Shown: piece after piece, positions 15,253-23,230 of the stretch
Numbering within the stretch: position 1 is the first letter of the stretch
How the letters are laid out: every line of letters starts with the position of its first letter
From: Luteimicrobium sp042670205
GTDB lineage: Bacteria; Actinomycetota; Actinomycetes; Actinomycetales; Cellulomonadaceae
Assembly: GCF_042670205.1 (NCBI RefSeq)
Contig: NZ_JBHUWD010000001.1
Coordinates: 62,001 to 126,000, forward strand
Length of the DNA stretch: 64,000 nucleotides
Reading direction: 5' to 3'
The notes under the pieces: generated by a model
Database searches by the model: none
What the model was told of the DNA's origin: nothing
Seen by the model: the letters and a program-made list of their open reading frames with translations, nothing else
Program-made: the position numbers and the translations under genes

Positions 15253-16824
15253 CTATCCCTCGCCCGCGCCCGCCAGCGCACCCGACAGGCGTTCGTGCCG
15301 GGCCGCCGAGTCGCCGTTCATGCCGACGATCTCGAGCGTCTTGCCCTTGGCCTCGTACTTCGTGCGGACGGCGTCGAGCGTAGCGACGGTCGACGCGTCC
15401 CACACGTGCGCGTCGGACAGGTCGACGACGACGTGCGCGGGGTCGGCGTCGTAGTCGAACTGGTGCACGAGGTCGTTCGACGACGCGAAGAACAGCTCGC
15501 CCGTGACCTTGTAGTCGCGGCGGCCGGGGTCCTCGCCGTGGTCGGTGCGGGTGACCGCCGTCAGGTGCGCGACCCGGCGCGCGAACAGGACCATCGCCGT
15601 CAGCACGCCGACGATCACGCCGTAGGCGAGGTTCGACGTCGCGACCGTGACCGCGACGGTGAGGACCATGACGAGCGTCTCGGACCGGGGCATGCGGCGC
15701 AGCGTGGACGGCTTGACCGAGTGCCAGTCGAACGTCCCGACGGACACCATCACCATGACGGCGACGAGCGCCGCCATCGGGATCCGCGCGACCACGTCGC
15801 CGAGCCCCACCACCAGGACCAGCAGGAACACGCCTGCGAGGAACGTCGAGATGCGCGTCCGGGCGCCCGAGACCTTGGTGTTGATCATGGTCTGGCCGAT
15901 CATCGCGCAGCCGCCCATGCCGCCGAAGAACCCGGTCACGACGTTCGCCACGCCCTGGCCCCACGACTCGCGCGTCTTGTCGGAGTGGGTGTCGGTGACG
16001 TCGTCGACGAGCTTCGCGGTCAGCAGCGACTCGAGCAGCGCGACGAGCGCCATCGCGACGGCGTACGGGCCGATGATCCGCAGCGTCTCGAACGTGAGCG
16101 GCACGTGCGGCACGAAGAACGACGGCAGCGAGTCGGGCAGCGCGCCCTCGTCGCCGACCGTGGGCACGTGGATCGAGGCCGCGAGCGTCACGACCGTGAG
16201 CAGCGCGATCGCCACGAGCGGCGCCGGGACGACCTTGGTCCAGCGCGGGATCAGCACGATCAGCGCGATCCCGACGACGACCATCGGGTACACGGCCCAG
16301 GGCACGTGCACGAGGTGCGTGAGCTGGGAGAGGAAGATGAGGATCGCGAGCGCGTTGACGAATCCGACCATCACGGATCGCGGGATGAAGCGCATGAGCT
16401 TCGCCGCCCCGACGAGGGCCAGGACGATCTGGATGACGCCCGCGAGGATGACGGTCGCCACGAGGTAGTCGAGGCCGTGCTCGCGCACGACGGGGGCGAT
16501 CACGAGGGCGACGGAGCCGGTGGCCGCGGAGATCATGGCCGGCCGGCCGCCCAGGAACGCGATCGTCACGGCCATCGTGAACGACGCGAACAGCCCGACC
16601 CGCGGGTCCACGCCGGCCACGATCGAGAAGGCGATCGCCTCGGGGATGAGCGCCAGCGCCACGACGAGACCGGCCAGCACCTCGGTGCGGAGCCGGCGGG
16701 GCGACCTCAGCGCGGTGCGGACGGACCACGCGACGTCCGCCTCGGGAGGCCCGGGGACGGCCGGGACGGAAGGGACGTCGTCGGCGGCCGAGGGCTGGGG
16801 CGCGGCGTTCACGGGGGTGGGCAC
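15253..16824 (-). CDS. SulP family anion transporter with STAS domain
   Basis: About 523 residues. A short cytoplasmic N-terminus is followed by roughly 12 membrane segments of the SLC26/SulP fold (LRTEVLAGLVVALALIPEAI; GLFASFTMAVTIAFLGGRPA; GGMGGCAMIGQTMINTKVSG). A C-terminal STAS domain starts near residue 420 (YKVTGELFFASSNDL, then VVDLSDAHVWDASTVATLD). It probably transports sulfate, bicarbonate or another small anion. The GTG at 16824 is preferred over a TTG at 16833, which lies within the MerR palindrome. TAGAGT (16833-16838, minus strand) 8 nt upstream suggests leaderless transcription under MerR control. Confidence 0.88.
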   Translation of the reverse strand: MPTPVNAAPQPSAADDVPSVPAVPGPPEADVAWSVRTALRSPRRLRTEVLAGLVVALALIPEAIAFSIVAGVDPRVGLFASFTMAVTIAFLGGRPAMISAATGSVALVIAPVVREHGLDYLVATVILAGVIQIVLALVGAAKLMRFIPRSVMVGFVNALAILIFLSQLTHLVHVPWAVYPMVVVGIALIVLIPRWTKVVPAPLVAIALLTVVTLAASIHVPTVGDEGALPDSLPSFFVPHVPLTFETLRIIGPYAVAMALVALLESLLTAKLVDDVTDTHSDKTRESWGQGVANVVTGFFGGMGGCAMIGQTMINTKVSGARTRISTFLAGVFLLVLVVGLGDVVARIPMAALVAVMVMVSVGTFDWHSVKPSTLRRMPRSETLVMVLTVAVTVATSNLAYGVIVGVLTAMVLFARRVAHLTAVTRTDHGEDPGRRDYKVTGELFFASSNDLVHQFDYDADPAHVVVDLSDAHVWDASTVATLDAVRTKYEAKGKTLEIVGMNGDSAARHERLSGALAGAGEG

Positions 16825-16830
16825 GTGCCA

Positions 16831-16860
16831 CAACTCTACCCTAACGTGAGGGTAGAGTTG
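16831..16860. promoter_or_regulatory. MerR-type operator between sulP and merR
   Basis: CAACTCTACCCT-AACGTG-AGGGTAGAGTTG: perfect 12-bp arms with a 6-bp near-palindromic centre. Both outer arms contain TAGAGT reading outward, usable as -10 boxes for the two divergent genes. ACTCTACCCT-type arms are typical of MerR-family sites. It touches the sulP 5' end. Confidence 0.8.
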
Positions 16861-16904
16861 GCCGCGGCACCGGGGACCCCCGGCGGCACGAGAGACTGGC
16901 AGGC

Positions 16905-17276
16905 ATGGACTCCCCCACGACGATGCACATCGGCACGGTGGCCGAGCGCACCGGGCTCTCGTTGCGCACGCTGCGCCACTACGACGAGGTGGGGCTCCTG
17001 CGCCCGTCGGCGCGCACCGAGGGCGGCTTCCGCCTCTACACCGAGCGGGACGTCGAGCGGCTCCTGCTGATCCGGCGCATGAAGCCGCTCGGCTTCAGCC
17101 TCGAGGAGATGGCCGGGCTCCTCGACGTCACCGACCGGCTCGAGGCCGGCGACGCCGAGGAGTCCCTGCGGGCGACGCTCCAGGAGTACGTCGCGTCGGC
17201 GACGGAGCGGCGCGCCGACCTCGCGCGCAAGCTCGCCATGGCAGACGAGCTCATCGAGCGCCTCGCGACGCTCTGA
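16905..17276 (+). CDS. MerR family transcriptional regulator
   Basis: A 123-residue regulator. The MerR winged helix is HIGTVAERTGLSLRTLRHYDE with GLLRPSARTEGGFRLYTE, then LLLIRRMKPLGFSLEEMAGLL and a dimerisation coiled coil (ATERRADLARKLAMADELIERL). It lacks cysteine-rich metal-binding loops, so a small-molecule or redox signal is more likely than mercury. It is divergent from the SulP gene with a 30-bp MerR-type palindrome between them; regulation of SulP and itself is inferred. Confidence 0.9.
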   Translation: MDSPTTMHIGTVAERTGLSLRTLRHYDEVGLLRPSARTEGGFRLYTERDVERLLLIRRMKPLGFSLEEMAGLLDVTDRLEAGDAEESLRATLQEYVASATERRADLARKLAMADELIERLATL

Positions 17277-17299
17277 CGACGGCGGCACCGCTCCCCGTT

Positions 17300-18115
17300 T
17301 CACGCGGTGGCGGGGGCTCCCACCCGGGCCTCGATCCAGCTCAGGACGCTGTCCGCGACCTCGCGCCAGCCGCTGTCGATCGTGAGCGAGTGTCCCCGGT
17401 CGGGGAACTCGACGAGCTCCGTGACCGCCGACGAGCCCCGGTACTGCTTGAGCGTCGACCGCGTGATCGACCCGGGGACCGTGTGGTCCTTGCCGCCCGT
17501 GATGAGGAGCAGCGGGCCTCGCTCGCTGTTGTCCGTGGCGACCTTGGCCGGCGAGTGGGGCGAGAAGTTCGCGCTCGCCGCCTCGAACAGCGGTTTGCCG
17601 GGCGACGGGATGGTCCACGCCTCGAAGAGGGCGTCGGACTCCGCGGGGTCGAGCGCGTTGCCGAAGGAGTAGCGGAACTGGTCCGCGGTCAGAGAGACCG
17701 CGCGCTTCTCGTTGGCGAAGTTCTTGAAGACCGGCAGGGTGGCGCGCAGCGACGACAACGGCACCGGCAGGACGCCCTTGATCTGCGCGGCGTCGATCGC
17801 GACGCCCGCGATGCCGCGGTTCTCGCCGAGGAGCTTCTCGGTGATCATGCCGCCGAACGAGTGGCCGACGAGGATCGGCTTCGTCTCGAGGCCGTCGATG
17901 ATGTCCGCGTAGTGGCGGGTGACCTCCTCGATCCCGAAGCCCGCGGCCGACTCGGGGTTCGCGCGCGCCTCCTCGACCGACGGCGGCTCGCCCGGCCAGG
18001 GCGGGGCGACGGGCGCGAAGCCGTGCTCGGCGAACAAGTCCAGCCAGGGCTGCCACGACGACGCGGACAGCCAGAGGCCGTGGACGAAGACGACAGGGGT
18101 GGGTGACGCGGTCAT
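17300..18115 (-). CDS. Alpha/beta hydrolase
   Basis: A 271-residue cytoplasmic hydrolase. The oxyanion-region HGLW follows VVFV at residues 9-12, and the nucleophile elbow is GHSFGG. A plausible acid is in LLITGGKDHTVPG and the catalytic His in FPDRGHSLT. The substrate is unknown; the proline-rich segment PPWPGEPPSVEEARANPES is common in esterase/haloperoxidase-like actinobacterial hydrolases. The start ATG 18115 follows AGGAG. An upstream in-frame start at 18295 would add residues that look non-coding. Convergent with merR. Confidence 0.87.
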   Translation of the reverse strand: MTASPTPVVFVHGLWLSASSWQPWLDLFAEHGFAPVAPPWPGEPPSVEEARANPESAAGFGIEEVTRHYADIIDGLETKPILVGHSFGGMITEKLLGENRGIAGVAIDAAQIKGVLPVPLSSLRATLPVFKNFANEKRAVSLTADQFRYSFGNALDPAESDALFEAWTIPSPGKPLFEAASANFSPHSPAKVATDNSERGPLLLITGGKDHTVPGSITRSTLKQYRGSSAVTELVEFPDRGHSLTIDSGWREVADSVLSWIEARVGAPATA

Positions 18116-18264
18116 GAGGACTCCTCGAGTGCAGACAGGCAGAGATGGATGCGTGCCCGAGCGGTGCCGCTCCACGTGGCGCGGCCCGTGTCGAGGACGA
18201 CCGCCGATCGCTCGGTCGGGGGCCACGTGAGGCGCCGTCTTTCGTCCGGCTCTAGCGTCATGCC

Positions 18265-19026
18265 ATGGACCTCGATCTGCACGGCAGAACGGCACTCGTG
18301 ACCGGGGCGAGTCGCGGCATCGGGCTCGCGATCGTCCGACGTCTGCTCGAGGAGGGGATGCGGGTGGTCGCCGTCGCGCGGCACGCCCCTGACGACCCGC
18401 CGTCCGGCGACGTGCGGTTCGTGCCGGCCGACCTGTCCACCGCCGACGGCCCGCTGGTGCTCGTGGACGCCGTCGGCGAGCGCCTCGACGTCCTCGTCAA
18501 CAACGTGGGGTCCGCGCCGCCCCGCCCCGGCGGGTTCGCCAGCATCGACGACGACGCCTGGCAGCAGACCCTCGACCTCAACCTCCTCGCCGCCGTCCGG
18601 GTGACGCGCGCGCTCGTCGGGCGGATGCCGTCCAGGGCGGCGATCGTCAACGTGGTCAGCGAGAACGCGATGCTCGCCGACCCCCTCGTCATGGACTACA
18701 GCGCGGCCAAAGCCGCCCTGCTGAGCTGGACGAAGTCGCTGTCCAAGGAGCTCGGGCCCGCGGGGATCCGGGTCAACTCGATCAGTCCCGGCCCCGTCGC
18801 CACCGACCTGTGGCTCGGCCACGGCGGCGTCGCCGACACCGTGTCCGCGGCCACGGGCGCCACCGCCGACGACGTCCGCCGCGGCGCCGAGCAGTCGATG
18901 GTCACCGGGCGCTTCACGCAGCCGGGCGAGGTCGCCGACCTCGCGGCGGTCCTCGCGAGCCCGAGGTTCGCGAACCTCACCGGCGCGGACGTCGTCATCG
19001 ACGGCGGGCTGCGCCAGACCATGTGA
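18265..19026 (+). CDS. SDR family oxidoreductase
   Basis: A 253-residue short-chain dehydrogenase/reductase. The NAD(P)-binding motif is TGASRGIG near residues 13-20, NNVG marks strand 4, the catalytic Ser lies in NVVSEN, and YSAAK is the YxxxK pair. ISPGPVATDLW and FTQPGEVADLAAVLAS complete the classical pattern. The ending VVIDGGLRQTM is typical. The substrate is unknown. The ATG lies 6 nt after TAGCGT (18253-18258), so it is probably leaderless. The VIT-family gene follows after 7 bp. Confidence 0.92.
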   Translation: MDLDLHGRTALVTGASRGIGLAIVRRLLEEGMRVVAVARHAPDDPPSGDVRFVPADLSTADGPLVLVDAVGERLDVLVNNVGSAPPRPGGFASIDDDAWQQTLDLNLLAAVRVTRALVGRMPSRAAIVNVVSENAMLADPLVMDYSAAKAALLSWTKSLSKELGPAGIRVNSISPGPVATDLWLGHGGVADTVSAATGATADDVRRGAEQSMVTGRFTQPGEVADLAAVLASPRFANLTGADVVIDGGLRQTM

Positions 19027-19033
19027 CCCACGC

Positions 19034-19738
19034 GTGGACGAGACGGGCACCGACCGGCCGGCGCCGAAGCCCGCCTGGTACGCGGACGCGCCGGTCCTGC
19101 GGGCGTTCGTCGTCGACGCGAACGACGGCATCGTCGCGACGGCCGGTCTGCTGGAGGGCTTCGCAGGCGCCGGGGCGTCGGACTCGGTGCTCGTGCTCGC
19201 CGCGTCCGCCGCGACCATCGCCGGCTCCCTCAGCATCGGCGGCGCGCGGTGGGCAGAGGAGGCCGCCGAGCGCGACGCCGAGCTCGTGCTCGCCGCGGAG
19301 GAGGCCGCCCAGCTCGCCGCCAACCCCGACGACGAGATCGCCGAGCTCGCCGCCTACTGGGAGGGCAAGGGCCTCACCCCGGACCTCGCGCTCGAGGTCG
19401 CGGGCCAGCTCAGCGCCAAGGACGCCCTCGCCGCCCAGCTCGAGTCCGAGCACGGGATCGACGCCATCCCCACCCGGGCCTCGACCGTGCGCGCCGGCGC
19501 GCTCGCGGCCGTGTCGTTCCTCGTGGGTGCGGTCGTCCCGCTGCTCGTGACGCTCCTCGTGCCCGTCACCCTCGAGGCGTGGGCGATCGTCGGCGCCGTC
19601 GTGCTGTCGCTCGCCCTCACGTCGCTGGTGGCCTGGCGGTCCGGGCACCTGTCGTTCGGCCGCGTCGTCGCGCGGGCCCTCACCGTCGGTGTGGGGACCG
19701 TCGTCGTCGGCTACGTCGCCGGCCACTTCCTGCTCTGA
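19034..19738 (+). CDS. VIT1/CCC1 family metal transporter
   Basis: A 234-residue membrane protein. FVVDANDGIVATAGLLEGFAG and SLSIGGARWAEEAAERDAEL match the two conserved helices of VIT1/CCC1 iron/manganese transporters. An acidic cytoplasmic helical domain (residues ~75-150) is followed by three C-terminal helices. It probably moves Fe2+ or Mn2+ across the membrane. The start is GTG 19034, just downstream of the SDR gene; the 3' end overlaps the convergent kinase-like gene by 28 bp. Confidence 0.87.
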   Translation: MDETGTDRPAPKPAWYADAPVLRAFVVDANDGIVATAGLLEGFAGAGASDSVLVLAASAATIAGSLSIGGARWAEEAAERDAELVLAAEEAAQLAANPDDEIAELAAYWEGKGLTPDLALEVAGQLSAKDALAAQLESEHGIDAIPTRASTVRAGALAAVSFLVGAVVPLLVTLLVPVTLEAWAIVGAVVLSLALTSLVAWRSGHLSFGRVVARALTVGVGTVVVGYVAGHFLL

Positions 19739-20235
19739 GTCCCGTCGACGACGACCAGCGGCCCCTCGTCCGGCGTCGGGACCTCGAATCCGTCCAGGTA
19801 CGAGAGCGCCTGCGCGCGCGAGACGACGACGTCGTTCCCCGACGTGTGCCGCCGGCCCTCGAGCCGCGACAGCACGACGGCGCGCGGCGTGCTCAGGTAG
19901 TGCACGACGGGCGCGACGCCGCAGGGCGCGAGCACCGCGCGATACGCGTCGCGCTGCGCCCGCGACCAGAACGACGTGTCGACGACGACGTCGTCGCCCG
20001 CACGCACGTGCTCCACGAGCCGGCGCTGCAGGTCGGCGTGGACCACCGCGGTGACGTCCGGCGGGAGCGGGTGGTCGCGGTGCCCGAGCCGCCACGCCTC
20101 CTCGTCGAACGACAGGCGCACGTAGCCGTCGCCCTCGAGTCGCAGCGCATGGGTGGACTTCCCCGCCCCCGCCGGTCCGCACACGAGGACGACGCGCGGC
20201 GGCTCGGCCGAGGACGGGACGACGGTGGCGGTCAC
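19711..20235 (-). CDS. P-loop ATP-binding kinase-like protein
   Basis: A 174-residue P-loop protein with Walker A GPAGAGKST about 20 residues from the start, followed by HALRLEGDGYVRLSFDEEAW, an acidic DDVVVDTSFWSRAQRD segment and a lid region RLEGRRHTSGNDVVVS. The layout fits small AAA_33/zeta-toxin-like kinases that phosphorylate small molecules or nucleotides. The substrate is unknown. The GTG at 20235 is the likely start; the open frame upstream is shared with a longer non-coding stretch. Confidence 0.78.
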   Translation of the reverse strand: MTATVVPSSAEPPRVVLVCGPAGAGKSTHALRLEGDGYVRLSFDEEAWRLGHRDHPLPPDVTAVVHADLQRRLVEHVRAGDDVVVDTSFWSRAQRDAYRAVLAPCGVAPVVHYLSTPRAVVLSRLEGRRHTSGNDVVVSRAQALSYLDGFEVPTPDEGPLVVVDGTQSRKWPAT

Positions 20236-20279
20236 CGCCCCATCGTCCCGTACCCGGCCGCGCGCTTCCGCCACGGGCG

Positions 20280-21473
20280 TCAGTGCAGCCGCGGGTCGTC
20301 CGCGTGCACGTGCTCGACGGTGCGGGCGAGCGCGAGCATCGCGTCGAGGGACTTCACGGGAGCGGCCAGCTGGTAGACGGCGCCGTCCTGGATCCACGTG
20401 AGACGGGCACCGCCCTCGCCGGACGGCGACCACGCCGCAAGCGTGCCGTCGAAGTCGACGAGAGCGTTGCCGCGCGACGCGATCCGCGCCTCGATCGGCT
20501 CGATCGCCGGAGTCGTCACCGAGAGGTACCGGTACTTCGGGCTCGGCACCTCGTACATGCCGGTGCCCTGGGTGACAGAGGTGCTCCCTCCCCCGTCGTA
20601 CTGCACCTCCCACTGGTACGAGGGCTTCGTCCCGACGGCCGGGTCCGTCGTCGGAGCGGACCGATAGCCCTTCGGGACGCTCGACGTCTCCAGGGCGCCG
20701 CCGTCGTCGAACCGGAGCGCGTCCAAGAGCCGCACCGTCGTGGCCTGCGGCAGTCCGTCCGCGACCGCGAACCACCGGATCCCCGTGTCGTCGACCCAGG
20801 TGATCCGCTGCCGAGGGCGGTCGCCGTTCTTCCAGGACAGCGCGGAGGCCGAGGCCCCCCGGACGGAGAACCTGACCGCGTGGTCGTCGGTCTCGATCCC
20901 CCGGAGCTCGTCGTCCGCCGCGACGTCCCGGTACACGTTGACGCCCGTGGTCCTCGAGCTGTCGTACACGACGGCGTTGGCGACGGCCGTCGGGCACCGG
21001 CGCGGCGACTCGTAGGCGCCGACGTAGTCGGGTGCGACGTCGACGTCGAGCAGGCCGAGCGCCGAGCTGATCGGGCTGGTCGCCCACGCCTCGCGCGGGA
21101 CCTTGACCGCGTCCATGTCCTCGACGACGGGCGACGCGCACCTCCCGTCCGCGGCTGCGGCCGCCGGGAGCAGGCCCGACGAGAGCGGGCCGGTCGGCGC
21201 GAACGGATCGCCGGCGGTCCGGGAGCCCGGCCAGAACGCGTGCAGGTGCGGGGGCAGGACGATCGCACCGCCGGTGAGCGCGACGGCGACCGCACCCGCG
21301 AGCGCCACGCGGCGGACGTGCCGGGTCTTCGTGGACCTCCGACGCCGACCCGCGACCTCTGGGGTCGTGCGGAGCCCGCGCTCGAACGCTGCGAAGGCGG
21401 CGGCGAGCCCGTCGGGGTCGACGGAAGGTCGGGGAGCGAGCGCAGCGATGCGCTCGAGCGGCTCGGGAGTCAT
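20280..21473 (-). CDS. Membrane-anchored protein partnered with an ECF sigma factor
   Basis: A 397-residue protein with a short cytoplasmic N-terminus (residues 1-50, ending in Arg/Lys-rich RRRRSTKTRHVRR), one transmembrane helix (VALAGAVAVALTGGAIVLP) and a large extracytoplasmic region of about 320 residues. Its ATG overlaps the stop of the upstream sigma gene by 4 bp. This arrangement suggests an anti-sigma or sensor partner; the cytoplasmic portion is short and shows no zinc-binding HxxxCxxC motif. I do not recognise a named family with certainty; it resembles the CU044_5270-type actinobacterial proteins. Confidence 0.72.
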   Translation of the reverse strand: MTPEPLERIAALAPRPSVDPDGLAAAFAAFERGLRTTPEVAGRRRRSTKTRHVRRVALAGAVAVALTGGAIVLPPHLHAFWPGSRTAGDPFAPTGPLSSGLLPAAAAADGRCASPVVEDMDAVKVPREAWATSPISSALGLLDVDVAPDYVGAYESPRRCPTAVANAVVYDSSRTTGVNVYRDVAADDELRGIETDDHAVRFSVRGASASALSWKNGDRPRQRITWVDDTGIRWFAVADGLPQATTVRLLDALRFDDGGALETSSVPKGYRSAPTTDPAVGTKPSYQWEVQYDGGGSTSVTQGTGMYEVPSPKYRYLSVTTPAIEPIEARIASRGNALVDFDGTLAAWSPSGEGGARLTWIQDGAVYQLAAPVKSLDAMLALARTVEHVHADDPRLH

Positions 21474-22069
21474 CGGGCACCTCCGGGGGAGACAGGGGAG
21501 ATCGTGGACGCCGCCGGCGCGGGGACAGGGTCGGGGTCGCCGTCGAGGAGCTGGGCGAGGCGGTGCCGGGCACGGGTCAGCCGGACGTCGAACGTCCCGA
21601 CGCGGCACCCGGCGGCTGCCGCGGCCTGGTGGCGGCTCAGGCCGTCCCAGGCGACGAGCAGCAGCGCCTCGCGATGCTTCTCGGAGAGCTGCGCGAGCGC
21701 GAGGACCATGTGCTCGCGCTCCGTCAGGGTGACGTCCGCGCCGGGGCTGACCTGTCGGTCCGCCACGCGGCCGAGCCGCTGCTCGAGCGCGACGGCGCGC
21801 TTCGCCGTCCGGAACTGGTGACGGATCACGTTCCGGGCGACGCCGAGGAGCCAGGGGACGACGTCGTCGGGCACCTCGGCGCTGCGCCTCCACGCGACGA
21901 GAAAGGTCTCGGAGAGCACTTCCTGCGCCGTGTGCGGGTCGACGTGCCGGAGGGCGTAGGCCTGGACGCGCGGAGCGTGGGCGTGCCACCACGCGACGAC
22001 CCGCGCCTCCGCGTCGCTGCCGGCCGGTCGTTCGGGCGGGGGCACACCGGCCCCTGGGGAGTCGCTCAT
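21470..22069 (-). CDS. ECF-type RNA polymerase sigma factor
   Basis: A 199-residue sigma factor. Region 2 includes PHTAQEVLSETFLVAWRRS and WLLGVARNVIRHQFR; region 4 includes AQLSEKHREALLLVAWDGLS and AAAAGCRVGTFDVRLTRARHR. It should direct RNA polymerase to a small regulon. It is the first gene of a two-gene unit with the membrane-anchored 397-residue protein (4-bp overlap), the usual sigma/anti-sigma layout. ATG at 22069. Confidence 0.9.
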   Translation of the reverse strand: MSDSPGAGVPPPERPAGSDAEARVVAWWHAHAPRVQAYALRHVDPHTAQEVLSETFLVAWRRSAEVPDDVVPWLLGVARNVIRHQFRTAKRAVALEQRLGRVADRQVSPGADVTLTEREHMVLALAQLSEKHREALLLVAWDGLSRHQAAAAAGCRVGTFDVRLTRARHRLAQLLDGDPDPVPAPAASTISPVSPGGAR

Positions 22070-22147
22070 ACCTGGTAGTGCCCGGACACGCGCCGGAACT
22101 TACCGCGCGCCCGGGACCTTGTGCGGACGCGCTCGAATGTGCTGCAG

Positions 22148-22990
22148 TCAGCAGGCGTCGTACCGGTACCCCGGCTCGCCGGGTGCGACGAGCTCGCGGT
22201 CCCGCAGGATGGTCAGCGGGGCCCGGTCGGTCGACCTGCAGACGTCGGCGAACGTGAGCCCGGCATCGTGGAGCGAGTCGGGATACTCGATCTCCAGGAC
22301 ATGCCTGCCGTATACCGCGGTGTACGCGTCGCACTCGTCGTACGCGGCGCACTCCTCGGTGACGGCGAAGTCGAACCCGAGCCGGCGCGCGGCTGGGGCG
22401 AGCTCCGCCGCGTTCTTCTGCGCGACGGCCAGGCCGGCCCCGTGCGCCAGGTCGGCGTAAGCCCGCGCGAGCGCCAGCGCGCCCGCCTCGTCCACGGCGT
22501 CGAACCGCGTCCAGGTGTCGAGGTTGTCGAGCTCGACGGCGTCGAACCCGTCGGCCGCGCAACCGCGCACGACGGGACCGAGGATCGCGAGGATCCCCCG
22601 CCGCTGGGCGGCGGTGGACGGGTCGAGGACGTACTCGCCGGGCCAGTCCGGGTCGACGACCAGCGAACCGTCGTCCCGGTGCAGCAGCAGGTCCGGGTGG
22701 GCCTGCCACTGGGCACGTTCGTCGGGCTGCGTCTGGAAGCCGTTGACGTAGCAGACGTTGTACGCACCGGTCAGCGGGCGGGCCGTCGCGTCCCGCTCCA
22801 CGACGTCGACCCGCGTCGTCGACCCGTCGACCGTCACCGTCGGGGACGTGCCGCCGAGCTGGTAGTCGAACACGCCGGACGTCGGAGGGAGGGCGATCGC
22901 CGGCGTCGAGGGCGCTCGGTCCGCCACCGTCCCGCACCCGCCGAGCGCCAGCGCAGCCGTGACGACGAACGCGGCGATCCCGTGACGCAT
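22148..22990 (-). CDS. Glycoside hydrolase family 114-like (endo-alpha-1,4-polygalactosaminidase) lipoprotein
   Basis: A 280-residue secreted lipoprotein: signal peptide with lipobox LGGC (Cys19). The mature domain shows the GH114/TIM-barrel-like pattern FDYQLGG, YNVCYVNGFQTQP, GFDAVELDNLDTW and AVAQKNAAELAP; the acidic ELDN motif is the presumed catalytic site. GH114 enzymes cut polymeric galactosamine, an exopolysaccharide. ATG 22990 is chosen because it starts directly before the signal peptide; an upstream start would add 16 unrelated residues. It has no evident operon partner. Confidence 0.8.
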   Translation of the reverse strand: MRHGIAAFVVTAALALGGCGTVADRAPSTPAIALPPTSGVFDYQLGGTSPTVTVDGSTTRVDVVERDATARPLTGAYNVCYVNGFQTQPDERAQWQAHPDLLLHRDDGSLVVDPDWPGEYVLDPSTAAQRRGILAILGPVVRGCAADGFDAVELDNLDTWTRFDAVDEAGALALARAYADLAHGAGLAVAQKNAAELAPAARRLGFDFAVTEECAAYDECDAYTAVYGRHVLEIEYPDSLHDAGLTFADVCRSTDRAPLTILRDRELVAPGEPGYRYDAC

Positions 22991-23188
22991 CACGCGACCG
23001 CCCGATCGTCGGGATGCAGGGTCCAGAGGCCGAGGCACCTCCCAATCGTCCCGGAACGACAGGCTCTACCGGGCTCTCCCCGCCAGACCGGTCGCCTCGA
23101 CGACCGCCTGGTTCACCGTGCGTGAGTGCCGTGGCCCCAGGCCACGCGGCGTCCTGCCGCCCCTGGACTCACCTGTTACGTTCGTCCA

Positions 23189-23230
23189 ATGCTCAGCTGG
23201 GTCGACGCGCTCCGAGACCGCACCCGATGA
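23189..23230 (+). CDS. 13-codon upstream ORF overlapping the oxidoreductase start
   Basis: ATG at 23189 opens a frame encoding MLSWVDALRDRTR and stops with TGA at 23228-23230. That stop overlaps the ATG of the next gene (23227) in an ATGA. The TACGTT box (23177-23182) is exactly 6 nt upstream of this ATG, as at the other leaderless starts in the window. This suggests the leader peptide is translated first from a leaderless mRNA and re-initiation starts the oxidoreductase. It is read from sequence only; a chance ORF is possible. Confidence 0.5.
   Translation: MLSWVDALRDRTR

Noticed and set aside
16831..16860. Palindrome as a transcription terminator
   Set aside because: It lies between two divergent 5' ends and has MerR-site arms, so an operator fits better.
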